A DNA stretch of 64,000 bases from Aurelia coerulea (GCA_039566865.1 CM076944.1:22561001-22625000), one strand, 5' to 3'. Shown: positions 23,001-34,057, counted from the first letter of the stretch. Program-made: numbers and translations. Notes: a model not told the origin generated them from the sequence alone.

Positions 23001-26000
23001 TGACAGCTTTTCAGTTCTTTTACACCATATTTTGTGGATTCAGCATACAATTTTACGAGTCAAATACATAAAATCAACATTCGACACAGTTTTATCCCAA
23101 ACCATAAAAAATTTACATGCAAGCTTATTTAGCTCAATGAATGGAAAACCTTTGATAATCTGTAAAATTTTATATTAGTGGGGCCTTAATAGAGAGGGGG
23201 CTTATTTAAAATTTGGCTCAGAGGAGAGGGGCTTATTCGAGAGGGGGGGGGGCTCAATAGAGAAGAGCTTTTACGGTATGAAAAAAGATATCAATGATGT
23301 CTTAGATATTGGTTTAGCTTTTGCATTTGAAGTAGTGTGAATTTTTTGAAGAAATCTTGTGCAGAAGCCTGCCCAAAAGCTGTCATAAAATTTCAAAACC
23401 TGTAGCCTGTTACAGACAGCCTTTCTTAGGCGTCTGTGAATCGATTACGAGTAGCCAACAAGACAGCAGTTATTTTTCACAAAACTATCAGAAAGCAATG
23501 ATAAAGTCTCAATTTTAAATCATTTCTAATGTCAGTCAAATGAACATTCCAATTATTATTCCCTCTCCATGGCTTGCTGCAGAGAAACAACTGTTTTCTT
23601 TCGCTCTTTCTCAATGGGTATCAATTCTTCATAACAACGTGGAAACTTTAGGTGTTTCTTAGAAAAACTGACAAAAAGGAACAGTCAGTTGAATCATTTC
23701 AGTTCAGCAAAGCTTGACAATATCTTGCAACATTTCCCTTTAGGTACCTTTAGGTTGCCTTCATGTTGAGTTAGCAATAAGAGATGGGAAAGGATAGCGA
23801 AGGTCCAAAAGCATTTCAGAACAATTGTCTCATTTTCCATAGATCAGGTCTATGCGAAATCACTAACAGTACAATAACTGTTGCTAGGCCGAAAGAAACA
23901 GGGACATGCAATTTGCTTTCGTGGGATTTGAATGTCCAAACGAACGTTAAATGTATGTTTCATGGACTCCACCAATCTCCACAATGGCTTAAGGGATGAT
24001 GATTCTCAGGGATGATACAAACAATACTGTATTATCGAAATTTTTCAAAACATTATTGGAATTCTTTCTTAATCTACCTTGTGAAATCATCATACATCGA
24101 TTTTAAATCGTTGACACTGTTTAAAAAATCATTAAAGTTGATTCATCGATTCTTTAATTGTTTCTCAAAAATTGAAAGAAAGTGCTGAAAAAGAGCTAAA
24201 AATTTGAAAATTCTGTGACAATTTTTTGGGTACGCTTCTGCATGAGACCTTTGGTCAATATGTACAAAATAATTTAAACTTAATGGCTAAACCAATATCT
24301 AAGACATCTTTTGACATCAATTTTTTATTTTCAGCTTTAAAGTTGAAAATCAACAACTTTTAGGCCTAAATTTGTAAAAAATGGTACAGTCTGAATTTTG
24401 CAATAATTTGCCTGTATGAAATTTATTAACAGATACGTTTTCAAGGAGAGCATAGATCGACTCTACTGGCTTTTAAATAAAATGAAAGATTTCGCAAATC
24501 GGAGTACTGAGTGTGATACAGCAGCGTTTTCAAGTTTGTTATGTTTTGTAAACAATGGTCAATTTCTTCCTGAAATTTATTAGAAACGATGCAATAGGAT
24601 TTGTTGAAAGTTTGACAAATTGTTTCTCCGCTACCGATGGCTCAATTCGTTTCAAATTTTTTGCATCTTGGTGATAAATTCCTTGTGAACAACAGAAAAA
24701 TAAAATAAATATCAAATTTTCAATTTGAATTTTGGGTATTTTTTCCAACCCTGGATCACTGTGATCAGTTTTGAAGTTCAAGACTTACTGCAAGGATTTT
24801 AACTTTGACTTTTAACATTTTCTTTAAACTCTATTATTGTAAAATAACTTTTAAAACTATATTGGTGTAAATTATATATTTAGGTATTTTAGGTTGACAG
24901 GTCCTTGGTTGATAGCAGCAAATCCATTTTGCTGAACAAGTTTACCTGTATAAATATGGTTTTATTATTATTATTATTATTGCGCTAAAGATAGCGGCAA
25001 GGAACTTTTTACCAAGATGCATTGCGCTCTTTTATTGAAGGCCTATAGAATTGTTAAAGATTCGTAATTAGAACGTAATGCATGGTAAAAAGTTCCTCAC
25101 CGCCATCTTTAGCGCAATCGTCTATTATGATGTCATAGGATCAAAAACCTCATACTAATTTAACTACTTTGGTCAAAATTATAAAATATCAATTGAAAGT
25201 TCTTGTGCCGTCTGTCCAAAAATATAATTTTATTTGACTTAGTCCAATATATAAGGCAGTAGGATGAAAATATCAACGGAATTTGATGTTTCTGATGTCA
25301 TAATGAAATATGACTTCAGTCAAAATTTGAGCATGCCTCAGGTGAAATCTTATTCGGACAGGTCTCACAACCCAAAATCAGTGTTGACTTGACTAAATGG
25401 TTTCTTCGCTTTTTGATTACAAAGTCCAACTTTGTAATCTAAGAAGGGGCTTCGATGTCAGGCTGTCAGGAAGAAAGAAAGTAAGTAACCCACTTCCGTC
25501 ACGCTCGTTAAAGCGATTGATTAACGTTTTATCTCTGCTAATTGGCACTGAAATAAAGAAAGCGCACATAAAGCGCATACAAGACAGAAGTTTCCCGCGA
25601 TCCTATAGCAACATTTGACGTCGGCTTATTTCATGTTAGACAGATTTGACACCATAAGATGGATAAATTACCATGATGTTTACCCTGGCACAACAACAAA
25701 TTTCCCCAGAATTGGCACGTTCTTGACTTCATTAGCAGCTTAATTATGTCAAAACAATCGTTTTCTAGAACGAACGAATCATTAGCCACTTATTGATAGT
25801 ACTCATTATGCAAATAAGTCAACTTTAGAGGATGATGTAACTGGTGGCCTGCACAGAGGCTAGCATTCGCAGCATCACCGAAGATAGAAGGATCCCCCTC
25901 CTACACAGCTACAGAAAGGTGCAGAATCCCAGCAAACAATAGACCTTTTAGCTATTCTAAAAGGAGCCTGGATCGAACGTTATTTTTATACATTTTTATA

Positions 26001-29000
26001 CGTTACATTCGATCGAGTGGCGTTAGAGCTTCTTTCACTATTGTGCACATTCGAAAATTCTACAAAGTGTAGCAAAAGTTTGTTCGATTCTGATTCTTTC
26101 CTGAATAGCTAAAAGGTCTATGGCGCCATTGACTGGGGGAAGGCACGAGATCACACTGAACCAAAACATCTTCATGCATATCATTCTGCACAGAGGTTAT
26201 CTTCGTGACTGCTTGTCTCAAATTAGATGCCCGCGAATAGCAACAATTGAAACGTTCTGTAGGGTTCTGCATAAGTATTTTTGCGTTATCGTAAATCTCA
26301 CATGACATCTCATTTGACACAGATGCACCTATAGTTTCGTGCACGAACTAAGCAAACTAGGGGTAATGACTTTTGATTTTTGCGTATCATTCTCGTTTGA
26401 CATAAAGACCAAAATATTGCCTTTGAGGCGATTCTTGTCCTTATACAAGGCGCTCGATTTTCCATTGAAGGCGACTTTAGCAGCAACACTCATCTCTCTG
26501 ACTGTAGCTAAAAACAGCATCTACGGTCATTTGGGGTTATGAAGAAATCAACATTCAGATATTCTTATGCTTGTTTAGCTCAGGACAGACTTTGTAATCA
26601 TCCAAAAGGATCTTATGTTTATTACAGGGACCTGTCTGTTTAGCAAAATGCTTGAATTAGACTCTACGAGTTTTTGCAAATATTTTTGTTTTCAATTTTT
26701 AGAGCTATAAGTGAGTTCAACATGAATGGACTAAGAAAACTTTTATGTGGTGGTCTTGGGATTTAGAAATTGATTAATAGTAATCTGCTGTACCAGAGTA
26801 GATTCTATTGGGGAGAAATTTTACATTGTTTTCAATGATATAAAGAAAAGTCTGTATGATTTCATTGAATTTATGCTTTGGTGCTAGTTGCGTTCCTGCG
26901 CCAAGGGGTTAAAAAAGACAACCAAAGAAGCATCATGAGGCCAGCAAGCATGGGGTCTTGTTAAATTTTTGATTTGTGACTACAGAATTTTGCAACAGGT
27001 CCATTGAAATAACACTCTGTAGAAAGAAGTTTACACTAATCAATTTCTAAACCCTCAAATCCCCCTGTAAACATTTTCTCTTTCTCAATTCATCAGGTTT
27101 TTAGAAAATTTGATCTACGTTTTTTACTGTTTTCAGTGTTTTTGAAAATTGAAATTTTAAGAAACTCACTTTTAGCTCCAAAAACTATGAACAAACAATT
27201 TGCAAACAAAATTATAGGATCTAATTCAACCTGTCTGCTAAAGATTAAGTCACAAATCTTCAAAATCGGCCCAGTGTACGATTTATCATGGCCTGCCAAA
27301 AATGCGTAGTTTATTTTGGCGAGTTGTAGTGTAAACAAAGCTTTGCTTACCTTTAGCAGCTGGATGAAACACGGACCCTTTGATGACCTCTGACACCCTG
27401 TATGTATGATGTATGTCTGTGTTTCGTTTACATTCTCATCCTATGAATTATTATTTATCAACAGATGCCAAAAGATTAATTGGAAGGAAGTTTGAAGATA
27501 AGACTGTCGTAGCAGATCGAGTACATTGGCCATTTGATGTTATAAGTGAGGGTGGCAGACCAAAAATCAAAGTCCAGTATAAAGGAGAAGCGAAAACATT
27601 CTTTCCAGAAGAAATTTCATCTATGGTCTTAACAAAAATGAAGGAAACTGCAGAGTCATATCTTGGAAAGGTTTGTTCTAAATTTAATGTTACCAAAAAA
27701 ATTAGTAGCAACAAGTCTTGCGTCAAAAGCCTATCAATTTGTCAGAATACAAGATGACAGTAAACTGGAGATCAACTGTTTTGTGTTTGGAGATTCTACC
27801 CACCCAAAAATAGTTGGACAATGGTATGAAACAGAGTTTCACTTGTTCATTCACAGTCATTGTAATATGAGGCGTGCAACTTTCCGAATTTCACCTTATT
27901 TGCTGCATTAGTGGTTAGCCTTCACAACAGGTTTCTTTTGTAAAGAAGTCGAAGAGCTATTCTGTAAAATAGTATGAGCACCGAGTGATGACTGAAGGAA
28001 CAAGTTTAAATCAAGACCGAGTGATGACTGAAGGAACAAGTTTAAATCAAGACGGCTAAGGTTCCAAAAGTCTTCTGTAAACAAAATCTTGTTGGAGCTT
28101 CTGGCGAAATACGTTTTTGCAAGGGCAGTCAATAGCCCACGTAAAACATTTTGCGAGGGCGAGGGCGATCACCCGCGTAAAACGAAAAGGCCTGCTTGGA
28201 GGTTTTGGTGAGGATTGTAGGTATAGGTTTGATTCCCCATTTTAAGGTTTGATGGGTTATGAATATGTATATTGCAAACATATTTACTACTTCGTATAAC
28301 AGTGAAGCTTGTTTTATTTTGTAGAAAGTAGAGAATGCAGTGGTTACTGTACCTGCCTACTTCAATGATTCCCAGAGACAAGCAACTAAAGATGCTGGCA
28401 CCATTGCTGGCTTGAACGTGATGCGGATAATCAATGAACCAACAGCAGCTGCCATTGCATATGGTTTGGACAAGAAAGTTGGTCAGGAAAGGAATGTATT
28501 GATCTATGACCTTGGTGGAGGCACATTTGATGTTTCTGTCTTGACAATTGAAGATGGCATATTTGAAGTGAAATCAACAAATGGTGACACCCATCTTGGA
28601 GGAGAAGATTTCGATCAAAATATGGTAAAGTTCTTTGCTCAGGAATTTAAAAAGAAGCACAAGAAAGATATTCTTGATAACAAGCGAGCTGTTCGAAGGC
28701 TGAGAACTGCTTGTGAGAGAGCCAAGAGAACATTGTCATCCAGCACTCAAGCAAGCATTGAAATTGATTCACTGTATGAAGGCATTGATCTTTACACCAC
28801 AATCACCCGTGCCAAATTTGAAGAACTTAATAGGACATTGTTTAATAACACAAAAGAGCCAGTTAACCAAGCTTTGAGGGATGCTAAAGTTGATAAAACT
28901 GAGATACATGAGATTGTGCTTGTTGGTGGGTCTACACGAATCCCAAAGATCCATAAGATACTGCTGGATATTTTTACTGGCAAAGAATTGAATAAATCCA

Positions 29001-30254
29001 TTAATCCTGATGAAGCTGTTGCATATGGTGCTGGTAAGTGTATCTGACACAGTCTTTGTAATATGAGGTCTGCGATCACCTCCACACAGGCCTAAATTGT
29101 TCAAGGCATGCGAAACGTCCCACGGGCAAACCTGAAAATTTTCCATACGCGACACACTCATGAAAAGGCAACCAAACCTTTAACAGTTTAACTCATTCAC
29201 CCCCACAAGGTATTTTGAAAGAGAGCTCTTTATCCCCGAGATTTCAATATCGATCATCACCTTCCATCACCTTCTCCCCAAGCGGTTTTCACTGGATCGT
29301 TGTGAAGGATCGTTTCATTTTTCATCGCAAATTGCATATTATTAGTAAAAGATATCAAAAAAATTTCTAAAAAGATTTTTCTATGGAAAGAACAGGCATT
29401 AAAATGAGACCAAACATATTGCATTACAAAGAGAATTTTGTTTTTATGAGAAGTTTGAACGATCATGAGATAAAAATGTTATCCAATTTTATCCTCGAGC
29501 TCTGGTTTTAGTTGATGATCGAAGCCAGTTTGAAAATATTTCTTTAGAACATTCAAAATATTTGAGAAGGTGAAGATCTTGAAAGCTACGATATCGGAAA
29601 ATCAATTTCTTTCCATTAAAATACAATTTTGAAAACAGAAAAGATATCGAAAGACGACTGGCCATCATTTGCGTGAGTGATCAGGTTCCCGTTGCACGGA
29701 GTTGCTCGGAGGCGTATATTAGTTTCTTAGTTCATGGAATGTGGTTTTTGAAGGCATACTGATATGATAAGAAACTCATAACTATTCTTAGTAACAGTCT
29801 TACCTCAGTTTGGAAGGAAAATAAAATATTTCAAGCCAAATGAGATACAACATATGGGTCGCCACCAAGAACGGGCCTAAATTTTGTGTATGAAACGGCG
29901 CCGATTTTCTGCTTTCGAATCCTAGCCTTCCGCTTCATCCTTCTCAAAAATACTTTCTTCAGGGGATAAAACATCATTGATCACAGTGTACGAATTGTAA
30001 TTCCTATTGATATCTTAACTGGTATTTCCAAACACTTTTCTCCCTGGGAACTCTCTCTAAAAACCCTTTCAAAAGAACGTCCATGACCACAAGCCAAATG
30101 GTAAACAAATCATAACTGTCAACAAAATTGAACTGCTGACACTAAAACCACAATAACTCAAAATTTTAGTGCGATCACCCTATTAACATTTGACACCATT
30201 CGAAAGCTGATCCTTTAAGCTACTTATACATGACAATTGTTCTTTTCAACTGAT

Positions 30255-30285
<31 letters not shown>

Positions 30286-33200
30286 TCAATTAAAATATAA
30301 CAAACTCAACAAGTACATCTACTGTGCCTATCATGGTGGGAATAGACACTCAGGTCATCGGAGTTCCCACCATGAAAGGCACTTACAATTCAAAAATTAC
30401 AACCTACTAAAAGAAAGAACAACAAACTAAAAAAAAAAGTTAATGTCTGTCTCACATTTGATGTCAGGCAATGACATCAAACATTTTATAATTTTTTGGG
30501 AGAAAATAGATTTTCAACTTTTCAACTGTCAAAGCAACCCAGGAGAATTACATCATTTTTCCAGAACGACAAATGTCGTCAATGGGGAAACAACACCTTG
30601 TGCTGTTGACGACAAATGTCGCTTATGGGGAAATAAAACCAGGCAACAATGAAGACAAATGTCGCTTATGGGGGTGAATGAGTTAATACAGGAAATTTTA
30701 GGCAATGAGTTATCTTTGCAAGGGCTTCATAAAGATCTTGAAGCATTATGCAGCAAAAGCGTAGCATCAATAAGAGTGATTTCAAATTCTAGATAAAGAG
30801 GGCTCTGTTACAGAAGTATTGTTGCAAAATTGTTTGTGATTGAAGTTTTACTAAATTTGGGAAAATTTAACGTTTGCCTGTGCGATGTTTAAAGCACATA
30901 TGTCACGTTAGCAATTGGTCAATACAACAAACAAGTTTGGAGTGGAATTCGTTTGTTTCGTGACTTTTTATTTCTGTTTCATGAATTTTCATTGCAATGA
31001 AAATTCAGCCTCGATCCTGTGCTTTGTAATAAACAATAGAGAGAATTGTATTGCATGAACCAATCAGCTTCATGACATATGCCGTTTAACATGCTTTGAC
31101 TATTTAGGCGTGTGTGGAGGCATGCGTGCGTGTGCGATCACACGGTGGGGTATGTGAAGGTGGAGGCTTATAGGATTTACTGTATGGTAAAGCCCCAGTT
31201 GATCATTCGCAATTGTTAACAGTCATTAGAAATCATTGTTGATCGCTACAACTTCGCATTGGTTGTGACCAGCACTCGCAATCTTTCATGATTGTTGTGG
31301 ATCACTGGGTTTTTGGATGCTTTGGCTCATTTTTGTAGATTTCTTCAAATTGTGGCACTGAATGAAGAATTTTCCTTGGAAGCAAGATTTTGTTTCATAT
31401 GAACCAAATAGCATTTTACTGTTTTCCGCCATTTTTACAACAATTTTACTGTTTTTTCTTTGTCTATTATGGGATGTTTGGATTGCTATGGATTGTTGGG
31501 GATCAATGGAATAGAAGTCATTTCTATTTCAGCAATCCTAAACTGACAGATGGTTCATGATCACTGGAGATCTCTACTAATTTTCACATGTGGTTTCCAT
31601 TTGACCATTTACAATTGCTGCGAAACTCAAGCAATCCTTTGTCATTACCAGCAATCATGAAGGAACAAATGGAAACCATGCTTAACAGTATGTGTAAAAA
31701 GGCAACTTCTTTGAATTTGCAGGTAATTTGCAAGACATTTAAGTATCATTCTAAATGATTATGCCCTTAATCTTATAGCTGTTCAAGCTGCAATCCTTAA
31801 TGGAGACAAGAGTGAAGAGGTTTCAGATTTGCTGCTGCTTGACGTTGCACCTCTTTCACTTGGAATCGAGACTGCTGGTGGTATTATGACCAACCTAATT
31901 AACAGAAACACCACAATCCCCACAAAAATGTGCAAGACATTCACAACATATGCTGATAATCAACCTGGAGTCCTAATCCAAGTTTTTGAAGGGGAAAGAG
32001 CGGAAACAACCAGGAACAACTTGCTTGGAAAATTTGAGTTGAGTGGCATACCACCTGCTCCAAGGGGCGTTCCACAAATAGAGGTCACTTTTGACATTGA
32101 CGCAAATGGTATTCTGAATGTGACAGCTCAAGACAAAAATACTGGCAAAGAAAACAAGATCACAATCTCAAATGACAGGGGAAGATTATCAAAGGAAGAC
32201 ATTGAACGAATGGTTTCAGAAGCAGAACAATTCAAAAGCGAAGATGAAAAGGTGAAGCAAAAAATTCAGTCAAAGAACAATTTGGAGAGTTATGTTTACA
32301 ATATGAAGCAAACCGTTGAAGATGAAAAAGTCAAGGACAAGATACCGGAAGAAGACAGGGCAAAGATTTTGGAGAAATGCAAAGAGACAATTGATTGGTT
32401 AGACAATAATCAGGTAAAAAATTATTTCTTTGTATCTAACCATTTACCTTGTACAATCATACTTGCGTCAGACAGACCTACATAAATCAGGTATAAGCCC
32501 CAAAGTCTGACAAGTTGAAAAAACTGTGAAAGTCACATCAGCATTTGTCTTTTTCAAATTAAGTTTGTGTTTGTTGAATTGTTTTCCTTTCTCCACCTGT
32601 GCAAGTTAACTGTACCCCAAATGGCTTTTTGGTATTATTTTGTGGGAAGAAACTTTTGCAAGTCAGGAAAAATACAAATTTTTTGGAATTAATTTCACAA
32701 ATTGGGTTTATTGTCAAATTCTATGATGTCTCTAAATTTAGCAACAAAAGAACAACATGCGCTACTGAACTTCCTATTGATTTCATTGAGCGATGTCATC
32801 AAATAAATAAGTCATATTTACATTAAACCAGTCTCCCTAGCTAAACTATTTTCAACTCGGTTGATTTACTTTCACACGAAGAAATATTTTGGACAACTTT
32901 GAATGTGATCTCCTTACTTTATTGTGAAACATTGATGCCAAATTCCGTGTGCAATTTGAGCAAATCATTTTTCCTAACCTTAATAATTTTTAAGGATGTT
33001 TTAATGAGGGAAAGTTCACGAGTGGAGTTTCTTGCATATATTGTTATGAATCCTGGAGTTGATTTCAGTAGAAGCAAAATTGTTTTTGGTCACAAACTAT
33101 CATTATATTGCAAAAAAAATGCAAGCTAGGTATGTAAAGGTATGCTACTCTGACAAATATCCCTTGATAACTGTTGATTAATTTCTTTCGAGTCACTGGG

Positions 33201-33765
33201 ACAATGACCAGATTGCTTAACAGTTAGGATAACATTTTCACAGTGGTTATAATAATTGGTGCCATGAATGATGAAATGCACTGGGTTATGAACAAAATGA
33301 TTCCAAACTTTTCCGCATCGCTCTGACATGCAGCACCACATGATTTTCATACACATCCAGTTCTCATAAAATTTGTGCCATATCTTATGTGATCACATTC
33401 TTTAAAGACCAATGAGAAGTGTCAAAGTGAGGTTTTTTTTGTGTGTTATTAAGTACTGATCACATAAAATATGAAGCATGTTGTATGAGAACTGGATAGG
33501 GTATGTCGGCCTTGATCTTGTTTCTCCACCTCCTAAGTACTGGATTTGATTTTAGGATGCATCCCATGAAGAGTTTGAACAACACCAAAAGGATACCGAA
33601 AGTGTTTGCATGCCGATCATTACAAAGCTGTATCAAGCAGGTGGTGGTGGTGGGATGCCAGGTGGTATGCCCGGAGGTATGCCAGGGGGTATGCCAGGAG
33701 GAATGCCCGATGGTCCACCCCCAAGCAGTGGGGCTGGAGGACCAACCATTGAAGAAGTCGACTAA
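16243..33765 (+). CDS. HSPA8-like: Cytosolic heat shock cognate 70 kDa protein (HSP70/HSC70), five coding exons
   Basis: ATP-dependent chaperone of the cytosol and nucleus. The join 16243-16447, 27465-27670, 28325-29033, 31779-32413, 33556-33765 gives 1965 nt, 654 residues plus stop, with GT-AG introns throughout. Visible family signatures are IDLGTTFS (residues 9-16), [12 protein letters not shown] (197-208) and [11 protein letters not shown]. Active-site residues D10, K71, E175, D199 and D206 are all present. The substrate-binding domain is complete, the C-terminus has five GGMP-type repeats, and the protein ends PTIEEVD, the motif bound by TPR co-chaperones, which marks a cytosolic form. 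As far as I recall, vertebrate HSPA8 has boundaries at all four positions (plus others lost here). Introns of 11.0, 0.65, 2.7 and 1.1 kb and the promoter suit a constitutive, heat-responsive gene. It looks intact. Confidence 0.96.
16973..17734. mobile_element. G-tract MITE with 40 G run, interrupted by a second MITE
   Basis: Left end cccc then 40 consecutive G (16976-17015) and tactt; right end gagtaccccctaccccggg. The flanking direct repeat is gcaaagc at 16966-16972 and 17735-17741, with an eighth base differing c/t. Subterminal blocks around ggggtccagtc and gactggaccccc are inverted. A 273 bp MITE lies within. Confidence 0.88.
17131..17403. mobile_element. MITE with TAGCCTACGCG ends and 8 bp target duplication
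   Basis: Inverted ends tagcctacgcgtagaccc and gggtctacgcgtaggcta extend about 50 bp inward (cattatcccaaaggagga). The flanks are identical 8-mers, aagattcc at 17123-17130 and 17404-17411. The 8 bp duplication is hAT-like. It is nested inside the G-tract element. Confidence 0.92.
18306..18376. repeat. Tandem duplication, 36 bp unit, two copies
   Basis: The unit ttaggaacagggaggggtaa... is repeated once with two or three differences near its end. It lies inside HSC70 intron 1. Confidence 0.8.
19080..19194. repeat. hAT-like terminus in intron 1
   Basis: Ends ctaaatccgccactg at about 19180-19194, the inverse of a CAGTGGCGGAT-type hAT end, preceded by a gggcaattgcccc palindrome. The other end was not identified with confidence. 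Confidence 0.4.
20815..20945. repeat. Tandem duplication of a 65 bp unit
   Basis: Two units share ctctctttcttg.ttcaattt and caaagttcatct-type sequence. They precede the LINE fragment that starts near 21050. Confidence 0.6.
21058..22012 (+). pseudogene. LINE reverse transcriptase remnant
   Basis: Encodes [51 protein letters not shown] and [17 protein letters not shown], the core of a non-LTR reverse transcriptase. The frame shifts near 21555 (the continuation [19 protein letters not shown] is in another frame). A piece of the thumb region is deleted near 21670, just before [16 protein letters not shown]. The C-terminal region [17 protein letters not shown] and QGAKIFNK follows after further shifts. 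Broken and inactive. Confidence 0.88.
22803..23279. repeat. ATACCG-ended element with GAGAGGGGGC repeats, copy 1
   Basis: Inverted ends ataccgcgaaaggtc and gagcttttacggtat. The interior repeats gagagggggc and the phrase aaatttggctcagagg. The second copy is at 48468-49529. It sits in the loop of the Transib-like palindrome. Confidence 0.7.
22856..22950. repeat. 16 bp minisatellite, about 5-6 units
   Basis: Perfect tandem units of ctgaaagagagggggc inside the element 22803-23279. The other copy of that element lacks the expansion. Confidence 0.92.
24979..25124. mobile_element. MITE with long GCGCTAAAG inverted ends
   Basis: The left end ttgcgctaaagatagcgg with aaggaactttttacca, and the right end tggtaaaaagttcct with ccatctttagcgcaa, form roughly 45 bp inverted repeats in about 145 bp. 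It directly follows the LINE (ATT)n tail. Confidence 0.8.
25415..26621. repeat. 1 kb dispersed element, copy 1
   Basis: Nearly identical to 44421-45457 by eye, apart from a nested MITE here. It begins with a hairpin, gattacaaag/ctttgtaatc, and near the other end has ctttgtaatc again, an inverted match. On the minus strand both copies keep an open frame with [30 protein letters not shown] and VPSPSQWRH, about 80 codons. No family was recognised. Confidence 0.8.
25940..26120. mobile_element. 181 bp MITE with perfect 18 bp inverted repeats
   Basis: Ends tagaccttttagctattc and gaatagctaaaaggtcta are exact inverse complements. The other copy of the host repeat (near 44955) lacks precisely these bases, so it serves as a near-empty site. 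The TA at each end may be the duplication. Related degraded copies lie at 50125-51250. Confidence 0.9.
27465..27670 (+). CDS. HSPA8-like: HSC70 coding exon 2
   Basis: Encodes the rest of D69 to K137 ([15 protein letters not shown] through AESYLGK). It includes K71, a catalytic lysine of the ATPase. Acceptor tcaacag, donor gtttgt. Confidence 0.94.
27980..28051. repeat. 36 bp tandem duplication in HSC70 intron 2
   Basis: Two perfect copies of a unit beginning accgagtgatgactgaagg. Intron 2 (27671-28324) holds nothing else recognised. Confidence 0.9.
28325..29033 (+). CDS. HSPA8-like: HSC70 coding exon 3
   Basis: Residues 138-373 plus one base: [36 protein letters not shown], the ATP-binding loop [10 protein letters not shown] and [12 protein letters not shown]. 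Acceptor ttttgtag, donor gtaagt. Confidence 0.95.
29188..30686. mobile_element. TTAA-flanked DNA element, 1.5 kb, in HSC70 intron 3
   Basis: Starts TTAACTCATTCACCCCCA and ends ATGGGGGTGAATGAGTTAA. TTAA at both ends fits piggyBac- or Kolobok-type duplication. Three subterminal copies of gacaaatgtcg(c/t)..atgggg occur near 30567, 30610 and 30655. A T-run lies at 30251-30279, and a short palindrome of tgcctatcatggtgggaa lies at 30325-30386. No transposase frame. The rest of intron 3 (30687-31778) shows no recognised gene. Confidence 0.82.
31779..32413 (+). CDS. HSPA8-like: HSC70 coding exon 4
   Basis: Residues 374-585: [55 protein letters not shown] and [15 protein letters not shown], covering the linker and the substrate-binding domain into the lid. 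Acceptor tcttatag, donor gtaaaa. Intron 4 (32414-33555) holds nothing recognised. Confidence 0.95.
33556..33765 (+). CDS. HSPA8-like: HSC70 coding exon 5 (C-terminus)
   Basis: Residues 586-654: [23 protein letters not shown], then GGMP repeats and GPTIEEVD before TAA at 33763-33765. The acceptor tgattttag is weak in pyrimidines but is the only one keeping frame. Confidence 0.95.
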   Translation, partial: DASHEEFEQHQKDTESVCMPIITKLYQAGGGGGMPGGMPGGMPGGMPGGMPDGPPPSSGAGGPTIEEVD

Positions 33766-34051
33766 ATGCTTCCCGTTCTGAGACTACAGTTTGGACTGTG
33801 GATTCATTAGAGAGAGAGACGTTATTGCAGCTTTCGCACTGCACAATTAGCTGTTGATTTCCTTGTCAGTTTAGTGTCACATTAATCTATGATAAAGAAA
33901 TTCTACACTTATCAATTGATGCATTTTTATGTCTTTTTCATCCCATGCCTGTCAGGCTCACAGCTCTTGAATTATTCAAATTTGCCGACAGACTGTATAG
34001 ATACACAACATTGGCCAAATAGTGGACTTGCTCCAAGTCTCGCTCTTGATC

Positions 34052-34057
34052 AATAAA
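34052..34057 (+). promoter_or_regulatory. Polyadenylation signal AATAAA of HSC70
   Basis: AATAAA lies 287 bp after the HSC70 stop. It is the first canonical signal downstream, giving a plausible 3' UTR of about 300 bp. Confidence 0.7.

Larger units (their letters stand above)
22018..24763. mobile_element. Long palindromic element with CACAGTGATCCAG ends (Transib/RAG-like), copy 1
   Basis: The ends are cacagtgatccag at 22018 and its inverse ctggatcactgtg at 24751-24763. The perfect 5 bp duplication atcag lies at 22013-22017 and 24764-24768. The arms are inverted copies of about 730 bp. The loop (about 22760-24035) holds another element at 22803-23279 and an internal repeat of the 'gatgtcttagatattggttt' unit. 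No transposase frame is visible, so it is non-autonomous. 5 bp duplications and CAC(A/T)(A/G)TG ends are known for Transib; assignment is inference. Confidence 0.85.
21050..24978 (+). mobile_element. LINE fragment split by a Transib-like palindrome
   Basis: The LINE sequence runs 21050-22017 and resumes at 24769-24978. Before the insertion the reading is [15 protein letters not shown]; after it the same frame gives [15 protein letters not shown] and a stop. A 3' UTR follows, ending in an (ATT)n tail at 24960-24979. The 5-bp atcag is duplicated at the junctions. 5' truncated. Confidence 0.9.
16448..27464 (+). other. HSC70 intron 1 (11,017 bp), transposon-filled
   Basis: GT at 16448 and an acceptor atttatcaacag before 27465. 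It contains a G-tract element with a nested MITE, hAT-like remnants, a LINE split by a Transib-like palindrome, an A/T-flanked MITE and a 1.2 kb duplicated element. The stretches 16450-16970, 17742-20600 and 26621-27464 show no recognised gene. Confidence 0.9.

Noticed and set aside
25415..25445. Helitron 3' end (hairpin gattacaaag/ctttgtaatc followed by CTAA)
   Set aside because: The repeat continues past the hairpin in both copies, so it is a start-side or internal hairpin, not a terminal one, and no TC start was found.
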